Shown: positions 1 through 6,779 of the stretch, piece by piece | Layout: each line of letters starts with the position of its first letter | How positions within the stretch are numbered: the first letter of the stretch is position 1 | Assembly (NCBI GenBank): GCA_910580015.1 | Contig: CAJTVT010000062.1 | Span: 1 to 9,246 of the forward strand | Direction of reading: 5' to 3' | DNA: 9,246 nucleotides | From: an uncultured Lachnospiraceae bacterium | Lineage (GTDB): Bacteria > Bacillota > Clostridia > Lachnospirales > Lachnospiraceae | The notes under the pieces: model-generated | The model's database searches: none | The model's input: only the letters and a program-made list of their open reading frames with translations | What the model was told of the DNA's origin: nothing | Translations under genes and position numbers: made by a program

Positions 1-20
1 TGCTGCTTCACAAACGCAGG

Positions 21-36
21 CGTAGCGGTGGCTACG
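21..36. repeat. Short inverted repeat at the window edge
   Basis: CGTAGC at 21-26 is the exact reverse complement of GCTACG at 31-36, with a GGTG tetraloop between. The hairpin is GC-rich but has no T-run on either side, so it is not an obvious intrinsic terminator. It lies downstream of the rdrB operon. It could be a folded RNA element, a repeat-family fragment, or chance. Confidence 0.4.
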
Positions 37-118
37 TCGAGGCTTGGGGAGTAGTGCTATCAGGAAAATAGGCAAGTCAAACTGCCAATTACTTAATATT
101 CGTTGTACTAGCTCCACC

Positions 119-256
119 CTAAGTGTAACATTCTCTGCTGGGCAGTCTGGGTTTTTCATCAATGTACTGAACCATAAGTTCGTTCTCAGTATTTGCAAAA
201 GCAAGCGTAATCATTCCCATGACAGAGGCCATCAAGAATATGAATCTAAGGACCAT
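119..256 (-). CDS. Possible small secreted or membrane peptide, 45 aa
   Basis: This ORF starts 29 bp after the rdrB stop on the same strand and encodes 45 residues. Residues 1-21 form a hydrophobic stretch rich in Phe, Leu, Met and Val, with one Arg near the start, ending in LAFA before Asn-Thr. That looks like a signal peptide with an AxA-type cleavage site or a membrane anchor. The remaining 24 residues are polar, with a DEKPRLP segment near the C-terminus. The general shape (hydrophobic N-terminus, an ANT-like motif, then a charged Pro-containing tail) recalls AgrD-type autoinducer precursors. However, no Cys or Ser sits where the thiolactone residue would be expected, and the only Cys is third from the end. 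There is no good Shine-Dalgarno before the ATG. It may be a real downstream small gene, a decayed remnant, or chance. Confidence 0.25.
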   Translation of the reverse strand: MVLRFIFLMASVMGMITLAFANTENELMVQYIDEKPRLPSRECYT

Positions 257-285
257 GTAATGATACAATTACTTACAGCATAAGA

Positions 286-2835
286 CTATACAAAAATCTG
301 CTCCATTCCCATTTTCCGCACATAATTGATCCATTCATAAATATCCTCAATATCATACAAAGGTCTATGATTTTCATCCTTTGCTTTCCGCAGAGCGAGT
401 GTCATCAGGGCATATTCATTTTCCAGCATGGTATCGAATACGCCCTGATCGTCTGTGTTAATCGACACATTTAAAGACATATTTTTGTCTGTCGCTTTTA
501 AGTTTCTTCCATTAAACCTGAGAATTGGATGCTCCTCATATTTCTGGATGGTCCCGATCAGATAATTTGAGGAGGGATTGCTCTCAATTCCAATTCCTTT
601 GCGCACTAACTGCTGGATCATTTTATTTTGAAGTTGATATACAACCTCTGCATATCCCTGCCCAGCCTTAAATTCTGTCAGCTCCTGCCCCACTTTCCGC
701 ACTTTTTTGTTATAATGGTACGCAAAATAGAGATTCCTGTAAGACTCCGTTTTCCTCACGCTGTCATTGACATTTGGATTCAATTCATATCTGTCATACC
801 AATTGATCGGATTCTGTTGAAGCCTGCGCAAAAATGCCTCTTCTTCCAAGCGATACAGACGGGGTTGATCGCCTCTAAGTCTCCAGCTCTGATAATAGTC
901 CAAAATCGATGCCTGCTCCTGATTCCATACATTTTTACGGTAAATTTCATCATAGAGCTGGTAAAATCGTTCAATCAACTCGGTCCTAAGTCTGCTTTCC
1001 ATCGTACAACCTGTCTCGTCCACCTTATTGATCATCCATGCGATATCATCCAGCAGTAATTGCTTTGGGAGCATCAGCGTATGATTTTTAAACTTATAAT
1101 ATTGATAAGGATCAATTCCCATGGCAAGTCCATGTCCAATTCTGCTCCCTCGCTTCAGACCACAGAACAAGATTGCCTCATCCATGGCTCGAATGCCGTC
1201 CACGATATCTAGAAAATCTTCTCCTGCATGGTAAGTGGTATGCAGCTTTGCTCGAAGCACTGGCTGACCCATGGTTTTTCCCACAATTTTACTGCTGTCA
1301 AACTCCAGATCTGCCAAATACCGGAACGCCTGTGCAAAGACTTCTGGACGACAGTAGATCTCATTGGAACAGGCGTCAATTCCACGGATCTTTCCATTCA
1401 CATTGGTTCCCTTTTCCAGCAGCGCCGTAATGCTCTTCACATGTCTTCTGGTAGCCTCCCGAACATTATAATTTCTCGGCGCCCCTGGGCAGAATTTTTT
1501 ATCTAAAATCTTTGGAAAATGCAATACATAAATCACATTTTTTCCCTCTTTATCTGCATTTTTCCTGCAACTTTTTTCCTCTGCAATTCTCTGGTTTTTC
1601 TTGATCTCCTGATACAGCTCTCTATCACTGTTCTTGGGACAGAGTCGTGCTTCCAGGGAGACAATATTCTGCCGCCTTACGGTCTCATTTAATGCAAGCC
1701 GAACTAGTTCATCCTCATAAGCCCGCTCTCCTTTTATGAAATATTCTTTTCTGTCCTGATAATCACTGAAATTGGCAAATCCCACCTGTCGGTTGATCTG
1801 TACAAGCTCTCCTCGGAAATGTGTGCGGATCAGCAGATATGCATAAAACACATTTTTTTGAAATCCGCAAAATACATCTGAAACAGACGCTTTGTAACAT
1901 TCATACAAAAATCTGCGTTCCCCTGTCAACAGGTAACACTCCCTGTCATTGCAGGATGGCATATCCCTTTCAAACGCATAGTCTAACACCCATTTGCCAT
2001 CGATTTTCGCCCCGTAAAGGTGCTTTGCCATTATAATCATATCCTGGATTTCCGCCACCAGCCTTTCAATCGGTCCCCGCAGACTGGCCTTTTTTAATAC
2101 CTCTTCTGTCCTTTGAATCAGCCATTCATCTTGTTTCAAAACTGCAAACAGATACACCCTGTACAAAGCTGCCCTTTGACATTCGCCGTAAAAACTCTCC
2201 TTTTGCCCTTCGCTTTTTACCCTGTCTATATGGTGAATCTGAAGCGCAGTCGGCAGTTTTTGAAAATCATGAACCCTCCCCTCAATCAGATTCATCAGAC
2301 AGATCCAATTTAATTCAAAAATTTTCGTAGAACCTGCCAGATGAAAATGATTCTCTGCCATACCTCTTTTTAAAATATTATGTAGCCTCTGGTCGTCGCT
2401 GCGGATGATGGATAACCAGGAAAAGTTCCGTGTCTGATATCCTCTCTGTAAATCATGGGCCGCCAAAAAAGCACAGGTAAAAAAATCCTGCCCCATCTGA
2501 AAAGACATCTCCCGCCACCGTAACATTTCATCAATTTTGCACTTTATCTCATCGCCATCATAGGTAAGAACCCGCTCAGCCATCCCCATAATCAATCGGA
2601 ACACGCTTGGCTCTGAATTCTTACCCCCCTTCATATCCTGCACCAACTTCTGATAATTGTTGTCTCTCTCGTTCTTGGAATAGCAGGAAAACACACTTTG
2701 CGCATGCTGATGGTACAACTCAAGGTTCACATATCTGTAATCATGCTTTTCCCTGTGAGCCCCAGAACGAAGCGTAATTTTTTCATAAGGAATTTTTATA
2801 AACAATATTTCCAGGTTTCCTCTCTCAATCTCCAT
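286..2835 (-). CDS. rdrB: RdrB, divergent adenosine deaminase of the RADAR anti-phage system
   Basis: This 849-residue protein carries the adenosine deaminase signature in order: HFHL at 163-166 (metal ligands His163 and His165), HAGE at 536-539 (metal ligand His536, catalytic Glu539), RIGHG at 565-569 (His568), ESNPSSN at 751-757, and SINTDD at 791-796 (metal-binding Asp795 and/or Asp796). The active site therefore looks intact. Classical adenosine deaminases are about 350 residues. Here about 370 residues separate HxH from HAGE and about 180 separate RIGHG from NPSSN, so large insertions are present. That architecture, with a P-loop NTPase gene immediately upstream, matches RdrB of RADAR. 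Known RdrB assembles into a hollow dodecameric shell with deaminase sites inside. It acts with RdrA on adenosine-containing RNA and/or on ATP and dATP to give inosine forms; the physiological substrate has been debated. The start ATG is preceded by GAGGGG at 2843-2848. No clear terminator follows the stop. Confidence 0.92.
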   Translation of the reverse strand: MEIERGNLEILFIKIPYEKITLRSGAHREKHDYRYVNLELYHQHAQSVFSCYSKNERDNNYQKLVQDMKGGKNSEPSVFRLIMGMAERVLTYDGDEIKCKIDEMLRWREMSFQMGQDFFTCAFLAAHDLQRGYQTRNFSWLSIIRSDDQRLHNILKRGMAENHFHLAGSTKIFELNWICLMNLIEGRVHDFQKLPTALQIHHIDRVKSEGQKESFYGECQRAALYRVYLFAVLKQDEWLIQRTEEVLKKASLRGPIERLVAEIQDMIIMAKHLYGAKIDGKWVLDYAFERDMPSCNDRECYLLTGERRFLYECYKASVSDVFCGFQKNVFYAYLLIRTHFRGELVQINRQVGFANFSDYQDRKEYFIKGERAYEDELVRLALNETVRRQNIVSLEARLCPKNSDRELYQEIKKNQRIAEEKSCRKNADKEGKNVIYVLHFPKILDKKFCPGAPRNYNVREATRRHVKSITALLEKGTNVNGKIRGIDACSNEIYCRPEVFAQAFRYLADLEFDSSKIVGKTMGQPVLRAKLHTTYHAGEDFLDIVDGIRAMDEAILFCGLKRGSRIGHGLAMGIDPYQYYKFKNHTLMLPKQLLLDDIAWMINKVDETGCTMESRLRTELIERFYQLYDEIYRKNVWNQEQASILDYYQSWRLRGDQPRLYRLEEEAFLRRLQQNPINWYDRYELNPNVNDSVRKTESYRNLYFAYHYNKKVRKVGQELTEFKAGQGYAEVVYQLQNKMIQQLVRKGIGIESNPSSNYLIGTIQKYEEHPILRFNGRNLKATDKNMSLNVSINTDDQGVFDTMLENEYALMTLALRKAKDENHRPLYDIEDIYEWINYVRKMGMEQIFV

Positions 2836-2842
2836 ATAAATT

Positions 2843-2848
2843 CCCCTC
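2843..2848 (-). promoter_or_regulatory. rdrB ribosome binding site
   Basis: GAGGGG on the minus strand lies 7 nt before the rdrB ATG, inside the 24-bp gap after the rdrA stop. Its strength and position support independent initiation on a bicistronic mRNA and fix the annotated start. Confidence 0.75.
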
Positions 2849-2859
2849 TATCTCCTACT

Positions 2860-5631
2860 TCACTGCCGCTCTGGTTCCGAATTCATGTTATCCTGGAACA
2901 ATACAAGTCTCTTATACTCATTATACAATTCCTGTGAAATCTTGGCGTTTTGATCCTGCAAATACAGATCCACCACCTTTTTATACAGTTCACACAACCC
3001 TGATACATCCATTCCCTGAGGTGGTCTTTGGTTTTCACCCAAATACCGCTCCACGCCAGCAGCCAACTTATCCATGCTTCCCTTTACATGATTTGCTGTC
3101 AAATTCCGAAGCGTTTTGGGTGCACGCACATCTTCATGGCTCCAGATTATTGGAATTTGTATCAATCTCTTTCTAAATTCTACGACTTGCTCATCGGAGT
3201 TTTTATGAGCTTCCATCTGCTCCTGCTCTTGTGCATTTCCAATGCATAACTCAAATAAATCTGCATATAGATCATCTATGTGAATTAGCCACTGTGGTTT
3301 GCCAAAATAAACATATATCATTTCGTCATAAACAAAATTTTTCTCTAAATCCCCTAGACAATCCACAATATTTTTAAAGAATTTTCGTACCAAACGTCTG
3401 CTTAAGTCAAAATCTGTCTTTGATCCATCTTTAAATTCCTTATTTCTTACACAATACTCCTTTATATTTAATACAAGATCCACATTGGAAACCATTTGTC
3501 TTGCAAAACCAATTTTGCATTGATTCTTAAGAATAATTCCTCTCACTATGTTCTGAAATTCCTCCTCACTTACCCCTAAGACACCCAAATTTAATTTATT
3601 ATAAATTTTTTCCAAATCACATAATGCGATAAGGTAATTCTCCAGGCTGATCTGAACATATTGATATACCATTCTATTTCCATTAATAATCGTTGCATTG
3701 CTGGAATAAACAACCTGATTATTTTGTGGAAAAGCTATATTTGACAACACCCCCAATACAATCCATGCCATAATATAAGTTTCCCGCCGATCATCCTCTG
3801 GAATATTGCGCAGATAATATTGTTTGCCAGGTTCCGGCAATTCCAACTTTTCCAGAGTCTCCTGTCCTTCCAAATATGACAGGATCGTATTATATGCCTG
3901 TATCGTCCCTATAGAAAAGCGGGCCCGATCCACATTCGTCTCAGCATGTGTGGGAAGAAACGGCGAAAACCCTGGGCCCCAGAGATAACCACCGATAAAT
4001 TCCCCCATTGCACCATATGTTTTACTCCTCCACAGACTATTCAGTCTAATCGTATACAAGGTCCGCAGTTGATATACATATGCCTCTGTATCTTTGTCCA
4101 GGGCACTTTTTGATAAAAGTTCAAACAGCAATATCACCTGAAAATAGCTATCGGGCCTGTCCGCAGAAACAAATTGATACTGGTTCCAGTATTTTTGATC
4201 TATTTCTCTACATAATTCTTCCAAAATAGTACGGACAGCCACCTGCAGATGAAATACATCCAATCCCGCCAAATCCTGCAATGTCAGTTTCTGGTAAGAT
4301 TTCAAATCATTTCCCACACGTTCATGGATATAATAATCGGAAAACTTTAGAATGTTCTCATAATATACGAAATGTTCATTTTCATTTTGCTCCTCTGTAT
4401 CTTCCCCATTTCCTGCAAATTCTGTGTTCTTCTTATTCTTTGGAACCCTTTTCAATCCAGCAAGCATTGCAACCCAGCTAATCATATCCCGCAGATTATT
4501 GGGCAATAAATAACTGAATCCTCCATCTCCTGGTAGAAATCGCATTCCCGTCCTGCTATAGATTAACCCCAACATAGCTGTGATCAATGTTCGTTCTGTT
4601 TTTCCAAACTGCCAAAGCGTCTCTTCCTCTTCACCATTTTTGTATATCATTTTCGTCAGGTGCAGACTCTGCACTTTGGGCAGATAAATCCGCCGAATTT
4701 TTGGAATCAGCTTGGCCACATACCGTTCTGCCATGGTCTGAACCTCTTTATTCAGATTCTGATAAATTCCTTCTTCCCGATTCTGATATAATTTCTCATA
4801 ATCATGCAAATTCTGCTCCCGAACGCACAATTCCAATTGGTCAATTTTCACGCTCATCACAATCACCACATGGGGAATGATCAGATACTTTCGGATCTGT
4901 TCCGCCATTTTATAGGCATTGGAGCTGCACAGATCCAGATCGTCAATTGCTAAAATCAGATAGGAATCTTTGTTGGAATCGCCCTGCATAAACTTGAGGT
5001 ACTCTGTGATCAGTTTCGTCAACTCCTCTTTCAGATCGGTGCTCTTTCCAAGCTTCGTCAAGGTACTAATATTGCCCTCATAATCAAACTCACGGTCCAA
5101 CATCTGTTTTTGGTTGTTAATCAGGGATACATATCCATACACTTTCTGAAACCGATCGATCAACGCTTCCCTTATCTTCTCATCTTGAGATGGATATTCC
5201 TCATTATACTTCTCATAAAACTTGTTAAAAATCTTCGCCAGCACAATTTCCAGTACATTGTGCACCTCATCGAACAGGGACGGGTCAATCAAAACCGGCT
5301 CCGCAAAATAAGCATTTTGTAAATTTCGGCAGGATGCAAAGATCTTTGATTTTCTTCCCCCTGGTTTACAGACTGCATTGACAAAGGTTAACATAGCGCT
5401 GCTCTTACCCTCTCCTCGTTCCCCGCAAAATGCAATGACATTATTTTCAAAATCCCCACGCTCCCAGGACCAGGACGTTCCCAAACCTTCCTCTCGCATG
5501 GATGCTCCTGCAATTTCATCCAACATATCCGCTGCGCGCTGATACTCGTTGATAAATATGTCATCTTCTCTGATCTCATCTTTTATGGATATCTTAAATT
5601 CTTCCCCTTTGGAAATCGTGATTACCGACAT
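2860..5631 (-). CDS. rdrA: RdrA, P-loop NTPase of the RADAR anti-phage system
   Basis: This 923-residue protein has a Walker A motif GERGEGKS at residues 70-77 and a Walker B strand LILAIDDLD at 225-233 (Asp230, Asp231). A beta-strand-like VVIVMS segment at 255-260 could hold a sensor position. The remaining roughly 650 residues are mostly helical in character and match no domain I recognise. A large NTPase of this length directly upstream of a giant adenosine deaminase is the RADAR arrangement. Known RdrA is a ring-forming AAA+-type ATPase that docks on RdrB and is thought to sense infection and deliver substrate. I chose ATG 5631 because AGGAG lies 5 nt upstream. An ATG 13 codons earlier has no binding site and coincides with the predicted transcription start. 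The C-terminal half is AT-rich: positions 3301-3360 contain 17 G or C in 60. By sequence alone it is a KAP/STAND-like NTPase; the partner gene decides the call. Confidence 0.9.
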   Translation of the reverse strand: MSVITISKGEEFKISIKDEIREDDIFINEYQRAADMLDEIAGASMREEGLGTSWSWERGDFENNVIAFCGERGEGKSSAMLTFVNAVCKPGGRKSKIFASCRNLQNAYFAEPVLIDPSLFDEVHNVLEIVLAKIFNKFYEKYNEEYPSQDEKIREALIDRFQKVYGYVSLINNQKQMLDREFDYEGNISTLTKLGKSTDLKEELTKLITEYLKFMQGDSNKDSYLILAIDDLDLCSSNAYKMAEQIRKYLIIPHVVIVMSVKIDQLELCVREQNLHDYEKLYQNREEGIYQNLNKEVQTMAERYVAKLIPKIRRIYLPKVQSLHLTKMIYKNGEEEETLWQFGKTERTLITAMLGLIYSRTGMRFLPGDGGFSYLLPNNLRDMISWVAMLAGLKRVPKNKKNTEFAGNGEDTEEQNENEHFVYYENILKFSDYYIHERVGNDLKSYQKLTLQDLAGLDVFHLQVAVRTILEELCREIDQKYWNQYQFVSADRPDSYFQVILLFELLSKSALDKDTEAYVYQLRTLYTIRLNSLWRSKTYGAMGEFIGGYLWGPGFSPFLPTHAETNVDRARFSIGTIQAYNTILSYLEGQETLEKLELPEPGKQYYLRNIPEDDRRETYIMAWIVLGVLSNIAFPQNNQVVYSSNATIINGNRMVYQYVQISLENYLIALCDLEKIYNKLNLGVLGVSEEEFQNIVRGIILKNQCKIGFARQMVSNVDLVLNIKEYCVRNKEFKDGSKTDFDLSRRLVRKFFKNIVDCLGDLEKNFVYDEMIYVYFGKPQWLIHIDDLYADLFELCIGNAQEQEQMEAHKNSDEQVVEFRKRLIQIPIIWSHEDVRAPKTLRNLTANHVKGSMDKLAAGVERYLGENQRPPQGMDVSGLCELYKKVVDLYLQDQNAKISQELYNEYKRLVLFQDNMNSEPERQ

Positions 5632-5636
5632 GATAT

Positions 5637-5641
5637 CTCCT
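5637..5641 (-). promoter_or_regulatory. rdrA ribosome binding site that decides the start
   Basis: AGGAG, within a longer purine run GAGAGGGAGGAG, lies 5 nt before the ATG at 5631. It selects the MSVITIS start over the in-frame ATG at 5670, which would add 13 residues. Confidence 0.8.
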
Positions 5642-5674
5642 CCCTCTCTGCAATTTATTCCATAAAACATCCAT

Positions 5675-5703
5675 ATTATAACAAATTTCGAGCTATGCTT
5701 CCA
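5675..5703 (-). promoter_or_regulatory. Candidate promoter of the rdrAB operon
   Basis: On the minus strand a perfect TATAAT -10 box (5675-5680) is preceded by TGT, giving an extended -10 (TGnTATAAT). The -35 hexamer at 17-bp spacing is TGGAAG (5698-5703), a poor match to TTGACA. Transcription would start near 5668, giving a 5' leader of about 37 nt before the rdrA ATG. The weak -35 lies inside a tandem repeat, which suggests an activator or repressor may act there. Confidence 0.55.
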
Positions 5704-5715
5704 GTATGCTTCCAG
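5694..5715. repeat. Two tandem 11-bp repeats over the rdrA -35 region
   Basis: TATGCTTCCAG occurs twice back to back on the plus strand (5694-5704 and 5705-5715), reading CTGGAAGCATA twice toward rdrA. The copies are identical. An 11-bp period is close to one helical turn, so a protein bound to each copy would sit on the same DNA face. The repeat overlaps the weak -35 of the rdrA promoter and is a plausible operator. A recent short tandem duplication is the alternative. Confidence 0.7.
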
Positions 5716-5816
5716 AATATTGACATTATCTTAACAATATTTTCACTTAATTTCTTACAATATCACTAAGTATTCCTTAAATTAAAAACAATTTCTTTTT
5801 GCAACATGATTCATTG

Positions 5817-5845
5817 TTGACGCAGTGCAAAATCCATCATACATA
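5817..5845 (+). promoter_or_regulatory. Weak candidate plus-strand promoter before repeat copy 1
   Basis: TTGACG (5817-5822, one mismatch to the -35 consensus) is followed after 17 bp by TACATA (5840-5845, three matches to the -10 consensus). An imperfect palindrome (CAACA 5802-5806, TGTTG 5815-5819) overlaps the -35. If active, it would transcribe repeat copy 1, divergently from rdrA, as a short RNA ending near the T-run at 5919-5924. The -10 match is poor and copy 2 has no equivalent, so this is tentative. Confidence 0.22.
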
Positions 5846-5948
5846 AGGGACTTGAACGCTTTGCTGCGCCGAGTGTGGTCGCTTTAGCGACATATTCCTC
5901 TCGCACGAGTGCGCATTATTTTTTCATTCTATCTGAAATCCTGAGGAA
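5832..5948. repeat. 117-bp direct repeat, copy 1
   Basis: It aligns without gaps to 5995-6111 at an offset of 163 bp with 8 mismatches, six of them transitions. On the plus strand it can fold as nested stems: TGCGC 5865-5869 with GCGCA 5911-5915, GTGTG 5873-5877 with CGCAC 5902-5906 (one G-U pair), and GTCGC 5878-5882 with GCGAC 5887-5891 around a TTTA loop. Six T residues follow at 5919-5924. The fold plus T-run resembles a terminator or the 3' end of a small RNA. The degree of divergence suggests an older repeat family rather than a fresh duplication. Confidence 0.85.
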
Positions 5949-5994
5949 GTTTTCATAAGAGATCAAAGCGGGCAAGTCTGCATCAACTCCCTAT

Positions 5995-6111
5995 ATCCAT
6001 CATTCATAAGAGACTTGAACGCTTTGCTGCGCCAAGTGCGGTCGCTTTAACGACATATTCTTCTCACACGAGTGCGCATTATTTTTTCATTCTATCGGAA
6101 ATCCTGAGGAA
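5995..6111. repeat. 117-bp direct repeat, copy 2
   Basis: This is the second copy of the element at 5832-5948. The outer TGCGC/GCGCA stem is kept, as is the inner GTCG/CGAC part of the tip stem. The tip loop is enlarged because a G has become A, and the middle stem has a C-A mismatch on the plus strand. The T-run is 6082-6087. Unlike copy 1, its right end forms the left arm of a long inverted repeat with the sequence that follows. Confidence 0.85.
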
Positions 6112-6131
6112 TTTCCAATAGAATGAAAAAA
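6082..6131. repeat. Strong 50-bp inverted repeat next to the ilv terminator
   Basis: Positions 6082-6095 pair perfectly with 6118-6131 (14 bp, six of them T-A). After one mismatch (C6096/A6117), GGAAAT 6097-6102 pairs with ATTTCC 6111-6116, leaving the 8-base loop 6103-6110. That gives 20 pairs in 21. The A-tract of its right arm is the same stretch that reads as the T-tract of the ilv-operon terminator on the minus strand. Copy 1 of the repeat lacks the right arm. Confidence 0.8.
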
Positions 6132-6171
6132 ACTGCTGCAAACAGATGACAATCATCTATTTCACAGCAGT
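6126..6171 (-). terminator. Intrinsic terminator of the ilvB-ilvN-hydrolase operon
   Basis: Reading the minus strand, ACTGCTG (6171-6165) pairs with CAGCAGT (6138-6132). An inner stem, AAATAGATGA with TCATCTGTTT, adds ten more pairs including one G-U. A run of six or seven T residues (to 6126) follows at once. It begins 12 bp after the hydrolase stop codon. Confidence 0.9.
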
Positions 6172-6183
6172 CTCTTTCACCGC

Positions 6184-6705
6184 TTACAATACCTCAATCT
6201 GACACATCTCCATCGTAATTAGGGCAGCCTCATGGGATTTTGGCGTTACCCCAGCACAACAGCCTGCATCCACCCGAATCGTGATTTCTGGCATGGCTGC
6301 TTTCAGCAGCAAGGCATTGCTCACCACGCAAATATCTGTACAAAGTCCTACAACGTCTATTTCCAACGGTTCCTGTTTATGTTCCTGCAAAAGCAGTTCC
6401 ATCAATGTCATAGAGCCAAAGGTGGGTTTGTCAATAATATGGGACGGTTCTGCCAGACTTTCAACTTTAGGATGCAGCTTCCATCCCTCTGTTCCCTTAA
6501 CACAATGGACCACTGGAAGCTTCTTCCCTTCCGCAGTTTCCAGATAATTTTCGCTGTGAGTATCTCTAGTCAAATAAATATCTGATTTCGAATAACATTT
6601 CATCTTCTCAATCACTGGATTCACAATGGACTGGGCCTCTTTCGTCCCCAGTGATCCATCTATAAAATCCTTCTGCATATCCACCACAATCAATATCTTA
6701 CGCAT
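6184..6705 (-). CDS. Nicotinamidase-like cysteine hydrolase (isochorismatase superfamily)
   Basis: This 173-residue protein has the catalytic triad of nicotinamidases: Asp9 in VVDMQKDF, Lys93 in DKPTFG, and nucleophile Cys126 in GLCTDICV. Candidate metal ligands are Asp48 and His50 in TRDTH plus His67, and the VVS after Cys126 is the usual oxyanion-hole segment. Members of the PncA group convert nicotinamide to nicotinate and ammonia in the cytosol for NAD salvage, and that is the likeliest role. The superfamily also contains amidohydrolases with other substrates, so I withhold the symbol pncA. An AAAGGGG ribosome binding site lies upstream of the ATG. The gene follows ilvN by 74 bp with no terminator between and precedes a strong terminator, so it is probably the last gene of the ilv transcript, possibly with an internal promoter. 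Confidence 0.85.
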   Translation of the reverse strand: MRKILIVVDMQKDFIDGSLGTKEAQSIVNPVIEKMKCYSKSDIYLTRDTHSENYLETAEGKKLPVVHCVKGTEGWKLHPKVESLAEPSHIIDKPTFGSMTLMELLLQEHKQEPLEIDVVGLCTDICVVSNALLLKAAMPEITIRVDAGCCAGVTPKSHEAALITMEMCQIEVL

Positions 6706-6745
6706 CGTACATCCCCTTTCCTATGAAGAACACTTGCTTTCCTAA

Positions 6746-6773
6746 ACTTTATTCTTTGTTAAGGGCATATCAA
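6746..6773 (-). promoter_or_regulatory. Weak candidate internal promoter for the cysteine hydrolase
   Basis: TTGATA (6768-6773, five of six matches to the -35 consensus) is followed after 16 bp by TAAAGT (6746-6751, four of six matches to the -10) in the ilvN-hydrolase gap. It could give expression independent of ilvB. Such matches arise often by chance in AT-rich DNA. Confidence 0.28.
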
Positions 6774-6779
6774 AAATAT

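Larger units (their letters stand above)
5632..6183. other. Gene-free junction between rdrA and the ilv operon
   Basis: These 552 bases contain no credible coding sequence on either strand. From left to right they hold the rdrA leader and promoter with tandem 11-bp repeats, an AT-rich stretch (5716-5831), repeat copy 1, a 46-bp spacer (5949-5994) in which I see nothing definite, repeat copy 2, a strong inverted repeat, and the terminator of the ilv operon. Confidence 0.8.

Noticed and set aside
1..159. Minus-strand ORF beginning ATG-AAA at 159 and running off the window edge
   Set aside because: It has no Shine-Dalgarno, its low-complexity translation looks like chance, and it overlaps the 45-codon ORF in another frame. 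It cannot be judged without the sequence to the left.
44..283. 79-codon plus-strand ORF at the left edge
   Set aside because: It has no ribosome binding site, no recognisable family or domain, and the opposite strand offers a more plausible small ORF.
286..2835. rdrB as a housekeeping adenosine or AMP deaminase
   Set aside because: It is more than twice the usual adenosine deaminase length, the motifs are separated by big inserts, and it is coupled to a giant P-loop NTPase gene.
2860..5631. rdrA as a generic KAP or STAND NTPase of another defence system
   Set aside because: The Walker motifs alone would allow this, but the length and the adjacent deaminase gene point specifically to RADAR.
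5632..5670. Longer rdrA start at ATG 5670 (13 extra residues)
   Set aside because: It has no binding site and lies at the predicted transcription start, whereas the internal ATG at 5631 has a strong AGGAG site.
5832..6111. CRISPR array
   Set aside because: There are only two copies of a long 117-bp unit with divergence and a 46-bp gap; this does not fit short identical repeats with regular spacers, and no cas gene is present.
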